Source of the DNA: an uncultured Oscillospiraceae bacterium
GTDB lineage: Bacteria > Bacillota > Clostridia > Oscillospirales > Oscillospiraceae
Length of the DNA: 64,000 bases
Direction: 5' to 3'
NCBI GenBank assembly: GCA_910587645.1
Contig: CAJUNA010000014.1
Span: 47,383 to 111,382 of the forward strand
Part shown: positions 15,519-24,241 of the stretch, piece after piece
Numbering within the stretch: the stretch's first letter is position 1
Layout: the number at the start of each line of letters is the position of its first letter
Made by a program: the position numbers and the translations under genes
The notes under the pieces: model-generated
What the model saw: the letters and a program-made list of their open reading frames with translations, nothing else
The model's database searches: none
What the model was told of the DNA's origin: nothing

Positions 15519-17825
15519 CTATGCCCTGCCGCAGAGAAATTCCGCGGCCCGGACCAGCAGCTCCGCCGATCCAACCTGATACCCGCCGGTGCTGTAAACA
15601 GCCCGCCCGCCGCTACAGGCGGCCGCCAGGGGCGCGCACTCCGGGTCATGGCCCAGGCACCGGGCGGCGGCCTCCAGGTCATAGGCCCAGTCATCCACCA
15701 GTACCTCCGGCTTGTCCCATCCGTCCAGGACCCGCGCCAGCGTCCGCTGCGCCAGGCTCTCCCGCCCCCGGACCAGGAACAGCACCCGCACCGGCAGCGC
15801 GTCCAGCCGTTCCCGGTATCCGGCCAGCTCGCCCAGCAGGTGTTCCGTCGGCTCTCCGCCCTCTTCCAGCCAGAGGGCCAGGACAGGCCGCCCATCCTGC
15901 CGGAGGGGATCCGGGACCGGCTGCCCGTCCAGCCCCGCAGCGGACAGGGCCGGCATCGCCCGGCTGTCCAGCGCGTCCTTCCAGTCATACGCCCTGGCCC
16001 GCAGCTCGATCTCCCAGGTCTGCCCCGCTTTCAGCCGCAGATCCCGCATGGAGGCGATCTGGCTCCCGTTCGGCAGCCGTTCCGCCACCATCACCCGGTA
16101 ATCCCCGGTGGGCAGGACCAGCTCCCGCACTCCCTCGGGCCGCAGCAGCTTCCATCCCCGCGCCGTCCGGCGGGAGAGGGTCCAGTCCACCTCCGGCCCG
16201 CTGAGCCTGAGCGTACCTGTTTCAAAGGCCCGCACAGGGGCAAACCCGCCGTCCCGCCAGACCTCCGGCTCACCGTCCAGGAACCGCAGCCGCGCCGGGA
16301 TCCCCAGCGTCCGCAGGCAGGCAACGAAAAAGGCTTTCCGCCCCTTCCCATCGCACTTCCGCGCCTCCAGCACCCGGTCTGGGGGCCAGTGGAGGTTGTC
16401 ATACACATCCTCCCCCGGGTCCGTAAATATTTCCCCCAGCCGCGTCCACAGCTCCTCCGGGCTGCCGTACCACACCGCCAGCCAACCTTGCAGCGGCCTC
16501 CGCCACGCGGCCAGCGGCTCCCAGGCAATGCGGGGACAGGCCACATACCGCCAGTAGATCTCCTCCGGCAGCCCCTTCCCCGGCGGCAGGCGGCGGAAAT
16601 GGTCTTCCCAGACCTCCCGCGCCCCGTCCCGCAGATCCTTTTCCGTAAGGGTGCGCAGGAATTTCCCCCGCTCCTCCGGATATTCTCCCTGGAGGAACGC
16701 CTGGACCTCCGCCTGGTTCCCACCGCCTTCGATCCATTGGCTGCGTAGCGCGTTCCCCCGCTGCAACACCGCTTTCCGCTCCGCTTTCTGGCTGCCGCTC
16801 AGGGGTGGCGGCGGAACGGGGTCGCCTGCGGGGGGATAGAAGTCAATATCCACCCAGTCCGAATTACCGGTCTCCACCGTCTCCAGGTGCAGCACAGCGC
16901 CGTCCTCCCCGCAGGCGCACTCGGCGAACAGCCCTCCCTGGGTGGCAACCACATGGAGGCTTCCCTGCCCCAGCCTTGCCCGGGCGGTGCCATCCTCCCC
17001 GGCGGCCAGCACGGCAATGGTGTGGAAGGACGCCTCATTGAGCACCTGTAACCGGAATACCGCCCCAGGCGCCGGCTTCCCGCCGGCAAGGGCCTGGAAG
17101 GTATATTCCTTCACACTGGCATACCGTGCGGTCTGGTTGAACCACCGCACCGCGCCGGTCCGGCCCAGGGGCTCCCCATGGAGAGGGGAGCTTCCCTCCC
17201 CAAAAATCCGGCTGTGGACCAGCATCGCCCGGGACGCGGCGGCGGTGAACCATCCCCGGTCCAGCACCGGCTCTGGTTCGCAGGCCCCCATATACCGCCA
17301 CCGCTCCCCGCACAGGACCTCCACCCAGGCGTGGTTGTCGCCGCAGTGGGACCAGCGGGGCACATAGACCTGCCGCGCTGGGATCCCCACACTGCGCAGG
17401 GCGGACACCAGGAAGGCCGATTCCTCCCCGCACCGCCCCCTGCCCCCCCGGTAGACGGTCATAGGCGAAGCGGTCCGGTCATCCTGGGCTTCATAGGAGA
17501 CATGCTCATGGCACCAGCGGTTGACCTCCAAAGCCCGCTCCTCCTGGGTGGGCAGATCCTTCACCCTGGGCCAGAGGGCATCGTGAAAAACCGCCCGGTG
17601 GAAGGACAGCTCCTCATCGTTTACCCGGGGGAAGAGCACATAGTGGGCAAAAATCTCCCAATCCAAGCCGCCGCACCAGGGGGCCTTTTCCCGCACCATC
17701 AGCGCGTGGTGGACAAACTCCAGGAACATCTCCGCCGGATAGCACGCCCGGTCGCTCTGGGGCAGGTGTGTGCGCAGGAAGTCCATCGCTTTCCATTCCA
17801 GGCTCGATTCATGCTTTACCGCCAT
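15519..17825 (-). CDS. transglutaminase-like protein with duplicated core
   Basis: The first core of this 768-residue protein has Cys132 (GRCGEES) and His165 (GDNHAWVEV) as in transglutaminase-like peptidases/amidases. The expected third residue falls in GACEPEP, where no classical Asp is seen. A second, degenerate core lies around residues 450-500 (KCDGKGRKAFF, LGIPARL). There is no signal peptide or membrane helix, so it is probably cytosolic. It overlaps the fucosidase gene by 10 bases and is translated from the same mRNA. Several related clostridial proteins are annotated only as transglutaminase domain proteins. Confidence 0.8.
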   Translation of the reverse strand: MAVKHESSLEWKAMDFLRTHLPQSDRACYPAEMFLEFVHHALMVREKAPWCGGLDWEIFAHYVLFPRVNDEELSFHRAVFHDALWPRVKDLPTQEERALEVNRWCHEHVSYEAQDDRTASPMTVYRGGRGRCGEESAFLVSALRSVGIPARQVYVPRWSHCGDNHAWVEVLCGERWRYMGACEPEPVLDRGWFTAAASRAMLVHSRIFGEGSSPLHGEPLGRTGAVRWFNQTARYASVKEYTFQALAGGKPAPGAVFRLQVLNEASFHTIAVLAAGEDGTARARLGQGSLHVVATQGGLFAECACGEDGAVLHLETVETGNSDWVDIDFYPPAGDPVPPPPLSGSQKAERKAVLQRGNALRSQWIEGGGNQAEVQAFLQGEYPEERGKFLRTLTEKDLRDGAREVWEDHFRRLPPGKGLPEEIYWRYVACPRIAWEPLAAWRRPLQGWLAVWYGSPEELWTRLGEIFTDPGEDVYDNLHWPPDRVLEARKCDGKGRKAFFVACLRTLGIPARLRFLDGEPEVWRDGGFAPVRAFETGTLRLSGPEVDWTLSRRTARGWKLLRPEGVRELVLPTGDYRVMVAERLPNGSQIASMRDLRLKAGQTWEIELRARAYDWKDALDSRAMPALSAAGLDGQPVPDPLRQDGRPVLALWLEEGGEPTEHLLGELAGYRERLDALPVRVLFLVRGRESLAQRTLARVLDGWDKPEVLVDDWAYDLEAAARCLGHDPECAPLAAACSGGRAVYSTGGYQVGSAELLVRAAEFLCGRA

Positions 17826-19147
17826 TCCGCCACCGCCCCGGGTCTAACCCGCACTTCCAGCACCATATCCACAGGATCGGGCAGCACCGGATCCGGCCCC
17901 AGGTCCGCGAATACAATCTCTGGATAGTTGTTATAGATCCAACTTCGGTTAACCGGCACCTCGCTGCCGTCTGCCAGGCGGCGGATGGACAGCACATCCT
18001 CGTGCCGCAGCCCCATTAAGGGGATGGCGCCGATGGTATTGTCGAAGATATGGAAATAAAAGGTATCCCCCCGCCGGGTAACCCGGCCATAGTCCGGCTT
18101 GTCCGTTCCGGACGGCCCGCAGCCGTAAACGCTCTCCCCGTTGCATTCCATCCACTGGCCGATACCCTGGAGGATCCGGAGGGACTCGCCGGGGATCCGG
18201 CCCTGGGCGTCCGGCCCTACGTTCAGCAGCAGGTTGCCCCCCTTGCTGACGCACTCCACCAGCTTTTTCACCAGCATGGGCGCGGGCTTGAAGTAGTTGT
18301 CGCCGGCGCAATAGCCCCAGTGGTTGTTCATGGTCACGCAGCTCTCCCAGACCAAAGGCTTCCCCTCCGTGTCCCGCAGGCCGTTGGGGGGGATGATCTG
18401 CTCCGGGCTGACGAAATCGCCGTGGTAGGGCGTAGGCCTGCACTCCGCCAGGGAGCCAAACCCCTCGCCGCTGACCTCCAGGCGGTTGTCCACGATCACG
18501 TCCGGCTGGAGGGAGCGGACCATCTCCATCAGCGCCGTCCCCCGCCACGCTTCACCCCGCAGCTCACCGTAGGAGAAGTCAAACCACAGCAGGTCCAGCT
18601 TGCCGTAGTTGGTGCAAAGCTCCCGGACCTGGTTGTGGAGGTAGTCCAGATAGCGGTTGAAATCCCGCCCCTCATTGCCATAGGCGGGGTCATCCCGCAT
18701 GGGGTGGTGAAGGTCTCCGTAGTGGGGATAGTCCGGGTGCCGCCAGTCCAGCAGGGAAAAATACAGCCCCGCCCGCAGCCCCCTGGACCGGGCCGCTTCC
18801 AGGAATTCCCGGACAAAGTCCCGGCCCGCCGGGGAATTGGTGGATTTGAAGTCCGTGTAGGCGCTGTCAAAGAGACAGAAGCCGTCGTGATGCTTGGCCG
18901 TCATAACCACATACTTCATTCCCGCCGCCTTTGCCGCGTCCATCCACGCGCCCATATCGCAGTGCTTGGGATGGAACTCCTGCATCAGTTGGCCGTACTC
19001 CCCGCTGGGGATACGCTCGGTCGACCGGACCCATTCGCCCCGGGCGGGGATGGCGTACAACCCCCAGTGAATGAACATCCCGAAGCGCGCCTGGGTATAC
19101 CAGGCCGTCCGGCGCTCGTAGTCTTCTTTGGAAAACACAAACGGCAT
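17816..19147 (-). CDS. alpha-L-fucosidase, GH29 family
   Basis: The 443-residue enzyme has the GH29 landmarks: RFGMFIHWGLY at residue 21, TAKHHDGFCLF at 83 and the nucleophile Asp190 in LLWFDFSYGE. There is no signal peptide, so it acts on imported fuco-oligosaccharides inside the cell. AAAGGAGG precedes the ATG by 8 bases. It retains complete catalytic and C-terminal domains, compared with the usual 430-480 residues. It is followed by the transglutaminase-like gene; a joint role in host-glycoprotein use is a guess. Confidence 0.92.
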   Translation of the reverse strand: MPFVFSKEDYERRTAWYTQARFGMFIHWGLYAIPARGEWVRSTERIPSGEYGQLMQEFHPKHCDMGAWMDAAKAAGMKYVVMTAKHHDGFCLFDSAYTDFKSTNSPAGRDFVREFLEAARSRGLRAGLYFSLLDWRHPDYPHYGDLHHPMRDDPAYGNEGRDFNRYLDYLHNQVRELCTNYGKLDLLWFDFSYGELRGEAWRGTALMEMVRSLQPDVIVDNRLEVSGEGFGSLAECRPTPYHGDFVSPEQIIPPNGLRDTEGKPLVWESCVTMNNHWGYCAGDNYFKPAPMLVKKLVECVSKGGNLLLNVGPDAQGRIPGESLRILQGIGQWMECNGESVYGCGPSGTDKPDYGRVTRRGDTFYFHIFDNTIGAIPLMGLRHEDVLSIRRLADGSEVPVNRSWIYNNYPEIVFADLGPDPVLPDPVDMVLEVRVRPGAVAEWR

Positions 19148-19171
19148 ATTTCCGCCTCCTTTGTCATGTTA

Positions 19172-19205
19172 CCGCTATTATAGCGGCAGATCGCTCCCGT
19201 GGCAA
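19172..19205 (-). promoter_or_regulatory. fucosidase promoter with palindrome over the -10
   Basis: On the minus strand TTGCCA (19205-19200), 17 bases and TATAAT (19182-19177) form the promoter. The palindrome CCGCTATTATAGCGG (19172-19186) centres on the -10 box, a typical repressor site. Confidence 0.65.
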
Positions 19206-19212
19206 GCTTTTC

Positions 19213-19327
19213 TTGACACGCTCCGGCAAGAATATTATAATGTCGCTGGTAAAGCAAACGCCATTACCTTCCACCTGGCAAAAGCAAAAAACGCCGCTTG
19301 TCTCCCCTAGTAGGGGGGACAAGCGGC
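19213..19327 (+). promoter_or_regulatory. cutC promoter and leader hairpin
   Basis: TTGACA (19213-19218), 17 bases and TATAAT (19236-19241) give a consensus promoter divergent from the fucosidase one. The leader contains a strong hairpin (GCCGCTTGTC at 19293-19302 with its complement ending at 19327). Its T run (GTTTTTTG) is on the minus strand, so it may stop transcripts coming leftwards. Confidence 0.65.
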
Positions 19328-19383
19328 AGAACGCGGAAAAATACCAGTTATCGGATATAAAAGAGGAAAGGCGGTATCCATTC

Positions 19384-20145
19384 ATGAGCAAGGTATTACT
19401 GGAGGTCTGCTGTGGCAGCGCGGACGATGTGATCGAATCCCACAAGGCGGGCGCGGACCGTGTAGAGCTGAACAGCGACCTGTTTCACGGGGGGCTGACC
19501 CCCACCCTGGGCGAGCTGGTGGTCGCCAAGCGGGAGACCGGCATGAAGATCATCACCATGGTCCGGCCTAGGGAGGGCGGCTTCTGCTACACAGACGCGG
19601 AGTTCGCCACTGCGGTTGAGGACGCGAAGCTGCTGCTGGCCCACGGGGCCGATGGCCTGGTGTTCGGCTTCCTCCACCAGGACGGGACGTTGGACAAGGA
19701 GCGGACAAAGATCCTGGCGGATCTGGCCCTGGGGGCGGGGAAGGAAGCGGTATTCCACCGCGCCATCGATGTGGTTCCTGACTGGCGGGAAACCCTGGAC
19801 GACCTTATCGCGCTGCATATCACCCGGGTGCTGACCAGCGGGCAGGAGCCGGATGTCTCACAGGCCACCGCCACGGTGCGGGAGATGATTACGTATGCGG
19901 CGGGCCGCATCCAGATCCTCCCCGGCGCGGGCATCACCGCCCGGAACATGGAGCGGGTCATCGCGGAAACGGGATGCAGCCAGATCCACCTGGCCGCCCA
20001 CAGGAGCATGACGGACGCCTCCGTCAACAACAACCGGTCTATCTATTACGGCGGGTGCCTGTATCCGGCGGAGGACCGGTTCCAGATCATTGACCAGGCC
20101 TATATCGGCGGCATGGTGGCCCGCCTGCCGGGAAAAGAGGGCTGA
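19384..20145 (+). CDS. cutC: CutC-family protein
   Basis: The 253-residue protein has the CutC TIM-barrel pattern: LLEVCCGS at the start, GADRVELNSDL, GGLTP, MVRPREGGFCY near residue 60 and AVFHRAID near residue 120. CutC was linked to copper homeostasis in E. coli; its real biochemical role is disputed. The start was set at the ATG preceded by AAAGGCGG. It heads a plus-strand run with the acyltransferase gene 6 bases behind it. Confidence 0.9.
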   Translation: MSKVLLEVCCGSADDVIESHKAGADRVELNSDLFHGGLTPTLGELVVAKRETGMKIITMVRPREGGFCYTDAEFATAVEDAKLLLAHGADGLVFGFLHQDGTLDKERTKILADLALGAGKEAVFHRAIDVVPDWRETLDDLIALHITRVLTSGQEPDVSQATATVREMITYAAGRIQILPGAGITARNMERVIAETGCSQIHLAAHRSMTDASVNNNRSIYYGGCLYPAEDRFQIIDQAYIGGMVARLPGKEG

Positions 20146-20151
20146 CCGGCC

Positions 20152-20625
20152 ATGAACCTGCGGGAGCGGCTGATGGATTACTCCCTCGGCAACAACCTGG
20201 GACTGTTTTGGAAGCTATTCCGCCGCCGGGAGAAAACCGGATGCCGCTGGTGGGCGGATATCCTCACCTTTTTCCTCAACCGCATGGCCCACAGGCGGGG
20301 CGGCTATATCGGCCGGGGCGCAAAAATTACCGGGATCCCCTCCCTGCCCCACGGGCTGCACGGGATCTATATTTCCCGGTACGCTTCCATCGGGGCGGGG
20401 TGCCGGATCTATCAGAATGTGACCATCGGGGAGGTAAATGGGAAAGCGCCCCAGATCGGGGACGGATGTCTCATTGGCGCCAACGCCGTGCTGGTGGGGG
20501 ATATCCGGATCGGGCGCCATGTGAAGGTGGGGGCCGGGGCGGTGGTGTCCGAAAATGTTCCTGATGGGGCCACTGTGGTGGCCCAGCCCCCCAGGGTGAT
20601 CGAAAAAGCCGCGCAGCCTGCGTAA
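20152..20625 (+). CDS. hexapeptide acetyltransferase, short CysE-like
   Basis: The 157-residue protein contains left-handed beta-helix repeats from about residue 52 to the end, including GIYISRYASIGAGC, IGDGCLIGANAVLVG and VGAGAVVSENV. It lacks the long helical N-domain of housekeeping CysE, which has about 270 residues, so it is closer to short serine or sugar O-acetyltransferases. The gene starts 6 bases after cutC. The substrate is unknown. Confidence 0.8.
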   Translation: MNLRERLMDYSLGNNLGLFWKLFRRREKTGCRWWADILTFFLNRMAHRRGGYIGRGAKITGIPSLPHGLHGIYISRYASIGAGCRIYQNVTIGEVNGKAPQIGDGCLIGANAVLVGDIRIGRHVKVGAGAVVSENVPDGATVVAQPPRVIEKAAQPA

Positions 20626-20645
20626 TTTTGCGCTGCGGCAGAGAA

Positions 20646-20687
20646 TTTCATTGACTTTACCTATTCAATGTGATAAAGTCAATGAAA
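20646..20687 (+). promoter_or_regulatory. palindromic promoter/operator of the PaaK operon
   Basis: A perfect 14-bp inverted repeat (TTTCATTGACTTTA at 20646-20659, complement at 20674-20687) contains TTGACT (20651-20656) in one arm and TAAAGT (20674-20679) in the other, exactly 17 bases apart. It lies 50 bases before the ligase gene. A dimeric regulator bound here would cover the promoter. Confidence 0.6.
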
Positions 20688-20736
20688 GGCTGGGCGGGGA
20701 TGCCTGGCGATACATATAGAACCGAGGAGGCCTTTT

Positions 20737-22035
20737 ATGGAGCGTTACTATCAACCTGAAATTGAAACCGCTTCCCGGGAACAGATTCTCGCCTGGCAGA
20801 ACGAGCGGCTGGTGAAGCAGGTGAAGCACGTCTGGGACGATGTGCCCTACTACCGGAAAAAAATGGAGGAAGCTGGCATTTCTCCTGATGATATCCAGGG
20901 CGCCGGCGACCTGCATAAGCTGCCGTTTTTGAGCAAGGACGACCTGCGGGACGCTTACCCCTACGGGCTGCTGGGCAAGCCGCTGAAAGACTGCGTGCGG
21001 ATCCAGTCCACCTCCGGCACCACGGGGCGGCGGGTGGTAGCTTTTTACACCCAGCATGACGTGGACCTGTGGGAGGACTGCTGCGCGCGGGCGATTACCG
21101 CCGCCGGTGGCGGCCAGGACGATGTCTGCCATGTCTGCTATGGCTACGGCCTGTTTACCGGCGGGCCGGGGCTGAACGGCGGAAGCCACCGGGTGGGATG
21201 CCTTACCCTGCCGATGTCCTCCGGGAATACCGACCGGCAGCTCCAATTTATGGTTGATTTAGGCTCTACGATCCTCTGCTGCACCCCCTCTTACGCCGCT
21301 TATCTGGCGGAGAGCATCCATGAGCGGGGCTTGCGGGATCAGATTAAGCTGAAAGCCGGCATCTTCGGCGCGGAAGCCTGGAGCGAGGAAATGCGCCGGG
21401 ATATTGAGGAAAAGCTGGGCATTAAGGCGTATGACATCTATGGGCTGACCGAAACCAGCGGGCCGGGGGTCGCTTTTGAATGCTCTGAGCAGTCCGGCAT
21501 GCACATCAACGAGGACCACTTCATCGCTGAAATCATTGACCCCGATACCGGCGAAGTGCTGCCTGAGGGCAGCAAGGGCGAGCTGGTGTTTACTTCTATT
21601 ACGAAAGAAGCGTTCCCTTTGCTGCGCTACCGGACCCGGGATATTTGCGTGCTCACACGGAAAGCCTGCTCCTGCGGGCGGACCCATGTGAAAATGTGCA
21701 AGCCCATGGGCCGCAGCGATGATATGCTGATCGTCAAGGGCGTGAACGTGTTCCCGTCCCAGATTGAAACCGTGCTGCTGGAGCAGGGATATCCCGCCAA
21801 TTACCAGATCCTTGTGGACCGGGTGAACAACTCCGATACCCTGGAGGTTATGGTCGAAATGACGCCGGAGAACTTCTCCGACAGCCTGGGCCAGATCACC
21901 GGGATGGAAAAGAGCCTGGTCGCCGCCTTAAAGGCCATGCTGGGCATCTACGCGAAAGTCCGGCTGGTCGCGCCCAAGACCATCACCCGCAGCGAGGGGA
22001 AGGCTGTGCGGGTGATCGACAAGCGGAAAATTTAG
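20737..22035 (+). CDS. paaK: phenylacetate-CoA ligase
   Basis: The 432-residue adenylate-forming enzyme has STSGTTGRR near residue 92, YGLTETSG near 232, YRTRDI near 290 and the C-terminal lysine region EGKAVRVIDKR. It activates aryl acids such as phenylacetate or indoleacetate to CoA esters with ATP. In anaerobes this gene often accompanies an ACT protein and indolepyruvate oxidoreductase in aromatic amino-acid fermentation; only the ACT protein is present here. AGGAGG precedes the ATG. Confidence 0.93.
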   Translation: MERYYQPEIETASREQILAWQNERLVKQVKHVWDDVPYYRKKMEEAGISPDDIQGAGDLHKLPFLSKDDLRDAYPYGLLGKPLKDCVRIQSTSGTTGRRVVAFYTQHDVDLWEDCCARAITAAGGGQDDVCHVCYGYGLFTGGPGLNGGSHRVGCLTLPMSSGNTDRQLQFMVDLGSTILCCTPSYAAYLAESIHERGLRDQIKLKAGIFGAEAWSEEMRRDIEEKLGIKAYDIYGLTETSGPGVAFECSEQSGMHINEDHFIAEIIDPDTGEVLPEGSKGELVFTSITKEAFPLLRYRTRDICVLTRKACSCGRTHVKMCKPMGRSDDMLIVKGVNVFPSQIETVLLEQGYPANYQILVDRVNNSDTLEVMVEMTPENFSDSLGQITGMEKSLVAALKAMLGIYAKVRLVAPKTITRSEGKAVRVIDKRKI

Positions 22036-22063
22036 GCCAGATTAAAAAAGGAGGAATTCCACC

Positions 22064-22459
22064 ATGATGATTCAGCAGCTTTCTATTTTCCTGGAAAACC
22101 GGGCCGGCCAGCTCTCGGAGGTGGCCGAGCTGCTGGCACAGAACCACATTGACATGTTGGCCTTGAATATCGCGGAGACTTCCGATTACGGGGTGCTGCG
22201 CCTGATCGTGGACGCGCCGTCCAAGGCGGCGGCGCTGTTGCGGGAGCACGGGTACATCGTCCGGGAAACCGCTGTGGTGCAGACACCGGTGCCAGACCGG
22301 CCCGGCGGGCTGAGCGATGTGCTCAAGGTCGTTTCCGGCGCGGGGATTGACCTTGAATATATGTATTCCGTGCTGGGGCAGCAGCATGGCTTGGCTTACA
22401 TGGTCTTTAAGGTCGCCGCGCCGGAAAAGCTGGACGCGGTGCTGGCGAAAATCTCCTAG
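22064..22459 (+). CDS. tandem ACT-domain protein
   Basis: The 131-residue protein has two ACT domains (about 3-65 and 70-131), each with a ligand-loop pattern: LENRAGQLSEVAELL and PDRPGGLSDVLKVV. ACT domains bind amino acids. Such proteins commonly follow PaaK in clostridia and probably sense an aromatic amino acid. GGAGG is 8 bases before the start, 28 bases after the ligase stop, so it is in the same operon. Confidence 0.88.
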   Translation: MMIQQLSIFLENRAGQLSEVAELLAQNHIDMLALNIAETSDYGVLRLIVDAPSKAAALLREHGYIVRETAVVQTPVPDRPGGLSDVLKVVSGAGIDLEYMYSVLGQQHGLAYMVFKVAAPEKLDAVLAKIS

Positions 22460-22616
22460 GCGCTTGCTTTTTGCGCTTGTGATGCAGTTGTCAAGGTGCC
22501 TCCGTTTGCAACCGGCGCGGGGGATTTTCCAGGCGGGCCAGGCCTGTTGAGCGTTTTTGTTCGAACGCGCGAAGTTCTGGTAGGTGACGCTCGCTACATC
22601 CTTAGGCCGCAAATGA

Positions 22617-22660
22617 GGGAAAGTTGCACGAAAAAGTGCAACTTTCCCTGAAAAACTTTT
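22617..22660 (+). terminator. terminator of the PaaK-ACT operon
   Basis: A perfect 13-bp stem GGGAAAGTTGCAC (22617-22629) with its complement (22636-22648) and loop GAAAAA is followed by an A/T-rich tail with TTTT. Confidence 0.7.
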
Positions 22661-22938
22661 ATAAAAATTTTTCTCCATACGGCGGTGCGCATCCGCCCCT
22701 GTATTCCCTGTGATGGCCGCCAGGGCAAGCCCCGACGGCCACCTATATGATGCGGCGCGCCCCCGGCGCGGGCAGGGCAGGGCGTGGGAAAGGTCGTTTC
22801 TTTCACCCCGCCGGGTTCGCTCTTGCCGCTTACGGTATCCTATGAAGAGGGCTTGGAAAGGGTTCTTTGCCCCGGCTTTGCCTGCCGCCCTTGTCCGTGC
22901 CGGTTTTGCCCCGGAATGATAAGAAAGGAAGTGCTGCT
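22661..22938 (+). other. long intergenic stretch before rpe
   Basis: About 280 bases separate the terminator from rpe. I see no convincing promoter hexamers, RNA family or gene. A short Cys-rich frame just before rpe ends inside it (stop overlapping the rpe ATG), but it has no good start and is probably not real. Confidence 0.4.
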
Positions 22939-23583
22939 ATGATTAAAATTGCCCCCTCTATCCTCGCCGCCGATTTTGCAAATCTGGAGCGGGATATTTC
23001 CAGGGCCGCTGCCGCCGATTACCTCCACGTTGATGTGATGGACGGCCTGTTTGTACCAAATATTTCCATTGGCCTGCCGGTGGTCCAGTCTATCCGCGCC
23101 GTTACCAGGATGCCCCTGGACGTCCATCTGATGATCGACCGGCCTGTACGCTATGTGGAACGCTTCTGCCAGGCCGGGGCGGATATCGTTACCGTGCATG
23201 TGGAAGCGGATTCTGAGGAGAATACCCGCAAGGCTTTGGCGCTGATCCACGGGCAGGGGAAAAAGGCGGGGGTCGTGCTCAAGCCGAAAACCCCTGCCAG
23301 CGCCGCGCTGCCCTTTTTGGATGACTGCCAGATGATTTTGGTCATGACCGTGGAACCAGGGTTTGGCGGACAGAAATTTATGGCGGATATGATGCCGAAG
23401 CTCCGGCTCCTGCGGCAATGGATTGATCAGGGGAATCTGGACTGCGAGCTGGAGGTGGACGGTGGCGTGGATCCCGTGACCTGCAAGACCGTGATTGAAA
23501 ACGGCGCCAATGTGCTTGTGGCCGGAAGCGCCGTTTACCAGGCGGAAAATATCCCGGAACGGATCCGGGAATTGAGAGGTTGA
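22939..23583 (+). CDS. rpe: ribulose-phosphate 3-epimerase
   Basis: The 214-residue TIM-barrel enzyme has the family motifs IAPSILAADF, HVDVMDGLFVPN, DVHLMI, VEPGFGGQKF and EVDGGV, including the metal-binding His and Asp residues. It interconverts ribulose 5-phosphate and xylulose 5-phosphate in the pentose phosphate pathway. GAAAGGAAG stands before the ATG. recR begins 4 bases behind it. Confidence 0.97.
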   Translation: MIKIAPSILAADFANLERDISRAAAADYLHVDVMDGLFVPNISIGLPVVQSIRAVTRMPLDVHLMIDRPVRYVERFCQAGADIVTVHVEADSEENTRKALALIHGQGKKAGVVLKPKTPASAALPFLDDCQMILVMTVEPGFGGQKFMADMMPKLRLLRQWIDQGNLDCELEVDGGVDPVTCKTVIENGANVLVAGSAVYQAENIPERIRELRG

Positions 23584-23587
23584 GCCT

Positions 23588-24187
23588 ATGGAGTATTTTC
23601 CCGCGCCGCTGGAAAAGCTGGTGGAACAGTTCGCGCGCCTGCCGGGAATTGGCGGGAAATCCGCGCAGCGCCTAGCTTTCCATGTGCTCAGTTTGTCCGA
23701 TCAGGACGCCCGGGAGTTCGCGGAAGCAATCCTGGACGCGAAAAGTTCCGTTACCTGCTGCCCGGTGTGCCAGAACCTTACCGCCGGCGGGCTTTGCTCC
23801 ATCTGCGCTTCCCCCAAAAGAGACGCCGGTACTATCTGCGTTGTGGCCGATCCCAGAGACGTGGCCGCTATGGAACGCGCCAGGGAGTACGGCGGGAGCT
23901 ATCATGTGCTCCACGGGGTCATCTCGCCGATGAACCATGTGGGGCCGGATGATCTGGAAATTAAATCCTTGGTGCAGCGGGTCTCCCAGGGTGATATCCA
24001 GGAGGTCATTATGGCAACAAACCCGGACACCGAGGGGGAAGCTACCGCTATGTATATCGCCAGGCTCCTGAAGCCTTTCCAGGTGCGGGTCACCAGGCTC
24101 GCGTACGGGATCCCTGTGGGCGGGCATCTGGAATTCGCGGATGACGCTACCTTGGTACGGGCGTTGGAGGGGAGACGGGAACTGTAA
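23588..24187 (+). CDS. recR: recombination protein RecR
   Basis: The 199-residue protein has the helix-hairpin-helix start (FARLPGIGGKSAQRLA), a C4-type zinc finger (CCPVCQN...CSICAS, residues 57-75) and a Toprim domain (CVVADPRD, MATNPDTEGEATAMY). RecR acts with RecF/RecO in gap repair. It is complete. Its own terminator follows, and the phage-derived cluster starts immediately after. Confidence 0.97.
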   Translation: MEYFPAPLEKLVEQFARLPGIGGKSAQRLAFHVLSLSDQDAREFAEAILDAKSSVTCCPVCQNLTAGGLCSICASPKRDAGTICVVADPRDVAAMERAREYGGSYHVLHGVISPMNHVGPDDLEIKSLVQRVSQGDIQEVIMATNPDTEGEATAMYIARLLKPFQVRVTRLAYGIPVGGHLEFADDATLVRALEGRREL

Positions 24188-24209
24188 GTTTATTATATGG
24201 CTGATTTGG

Positions 24210-24241
24210 CCGGCATGACGAGAGTCATGCCGGTTTTTTTG
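24210..24241 (+). terminator. terminator of rpe-recR
   Basis: Stem CCGGCATGAC (24210-24219) pairs with 24224-24233 around GAGA and is followed by a run of T residues. It is a textbook intrinsic terminator at the border with the phage cluster. Confidence 0.9.

Noticed and set aside
22820..22941. Short Cys-rich frame before rpe
   Set aside because: No start codon with ribosome site; composition fits random GC-rich sequence; ends across the rpe start.
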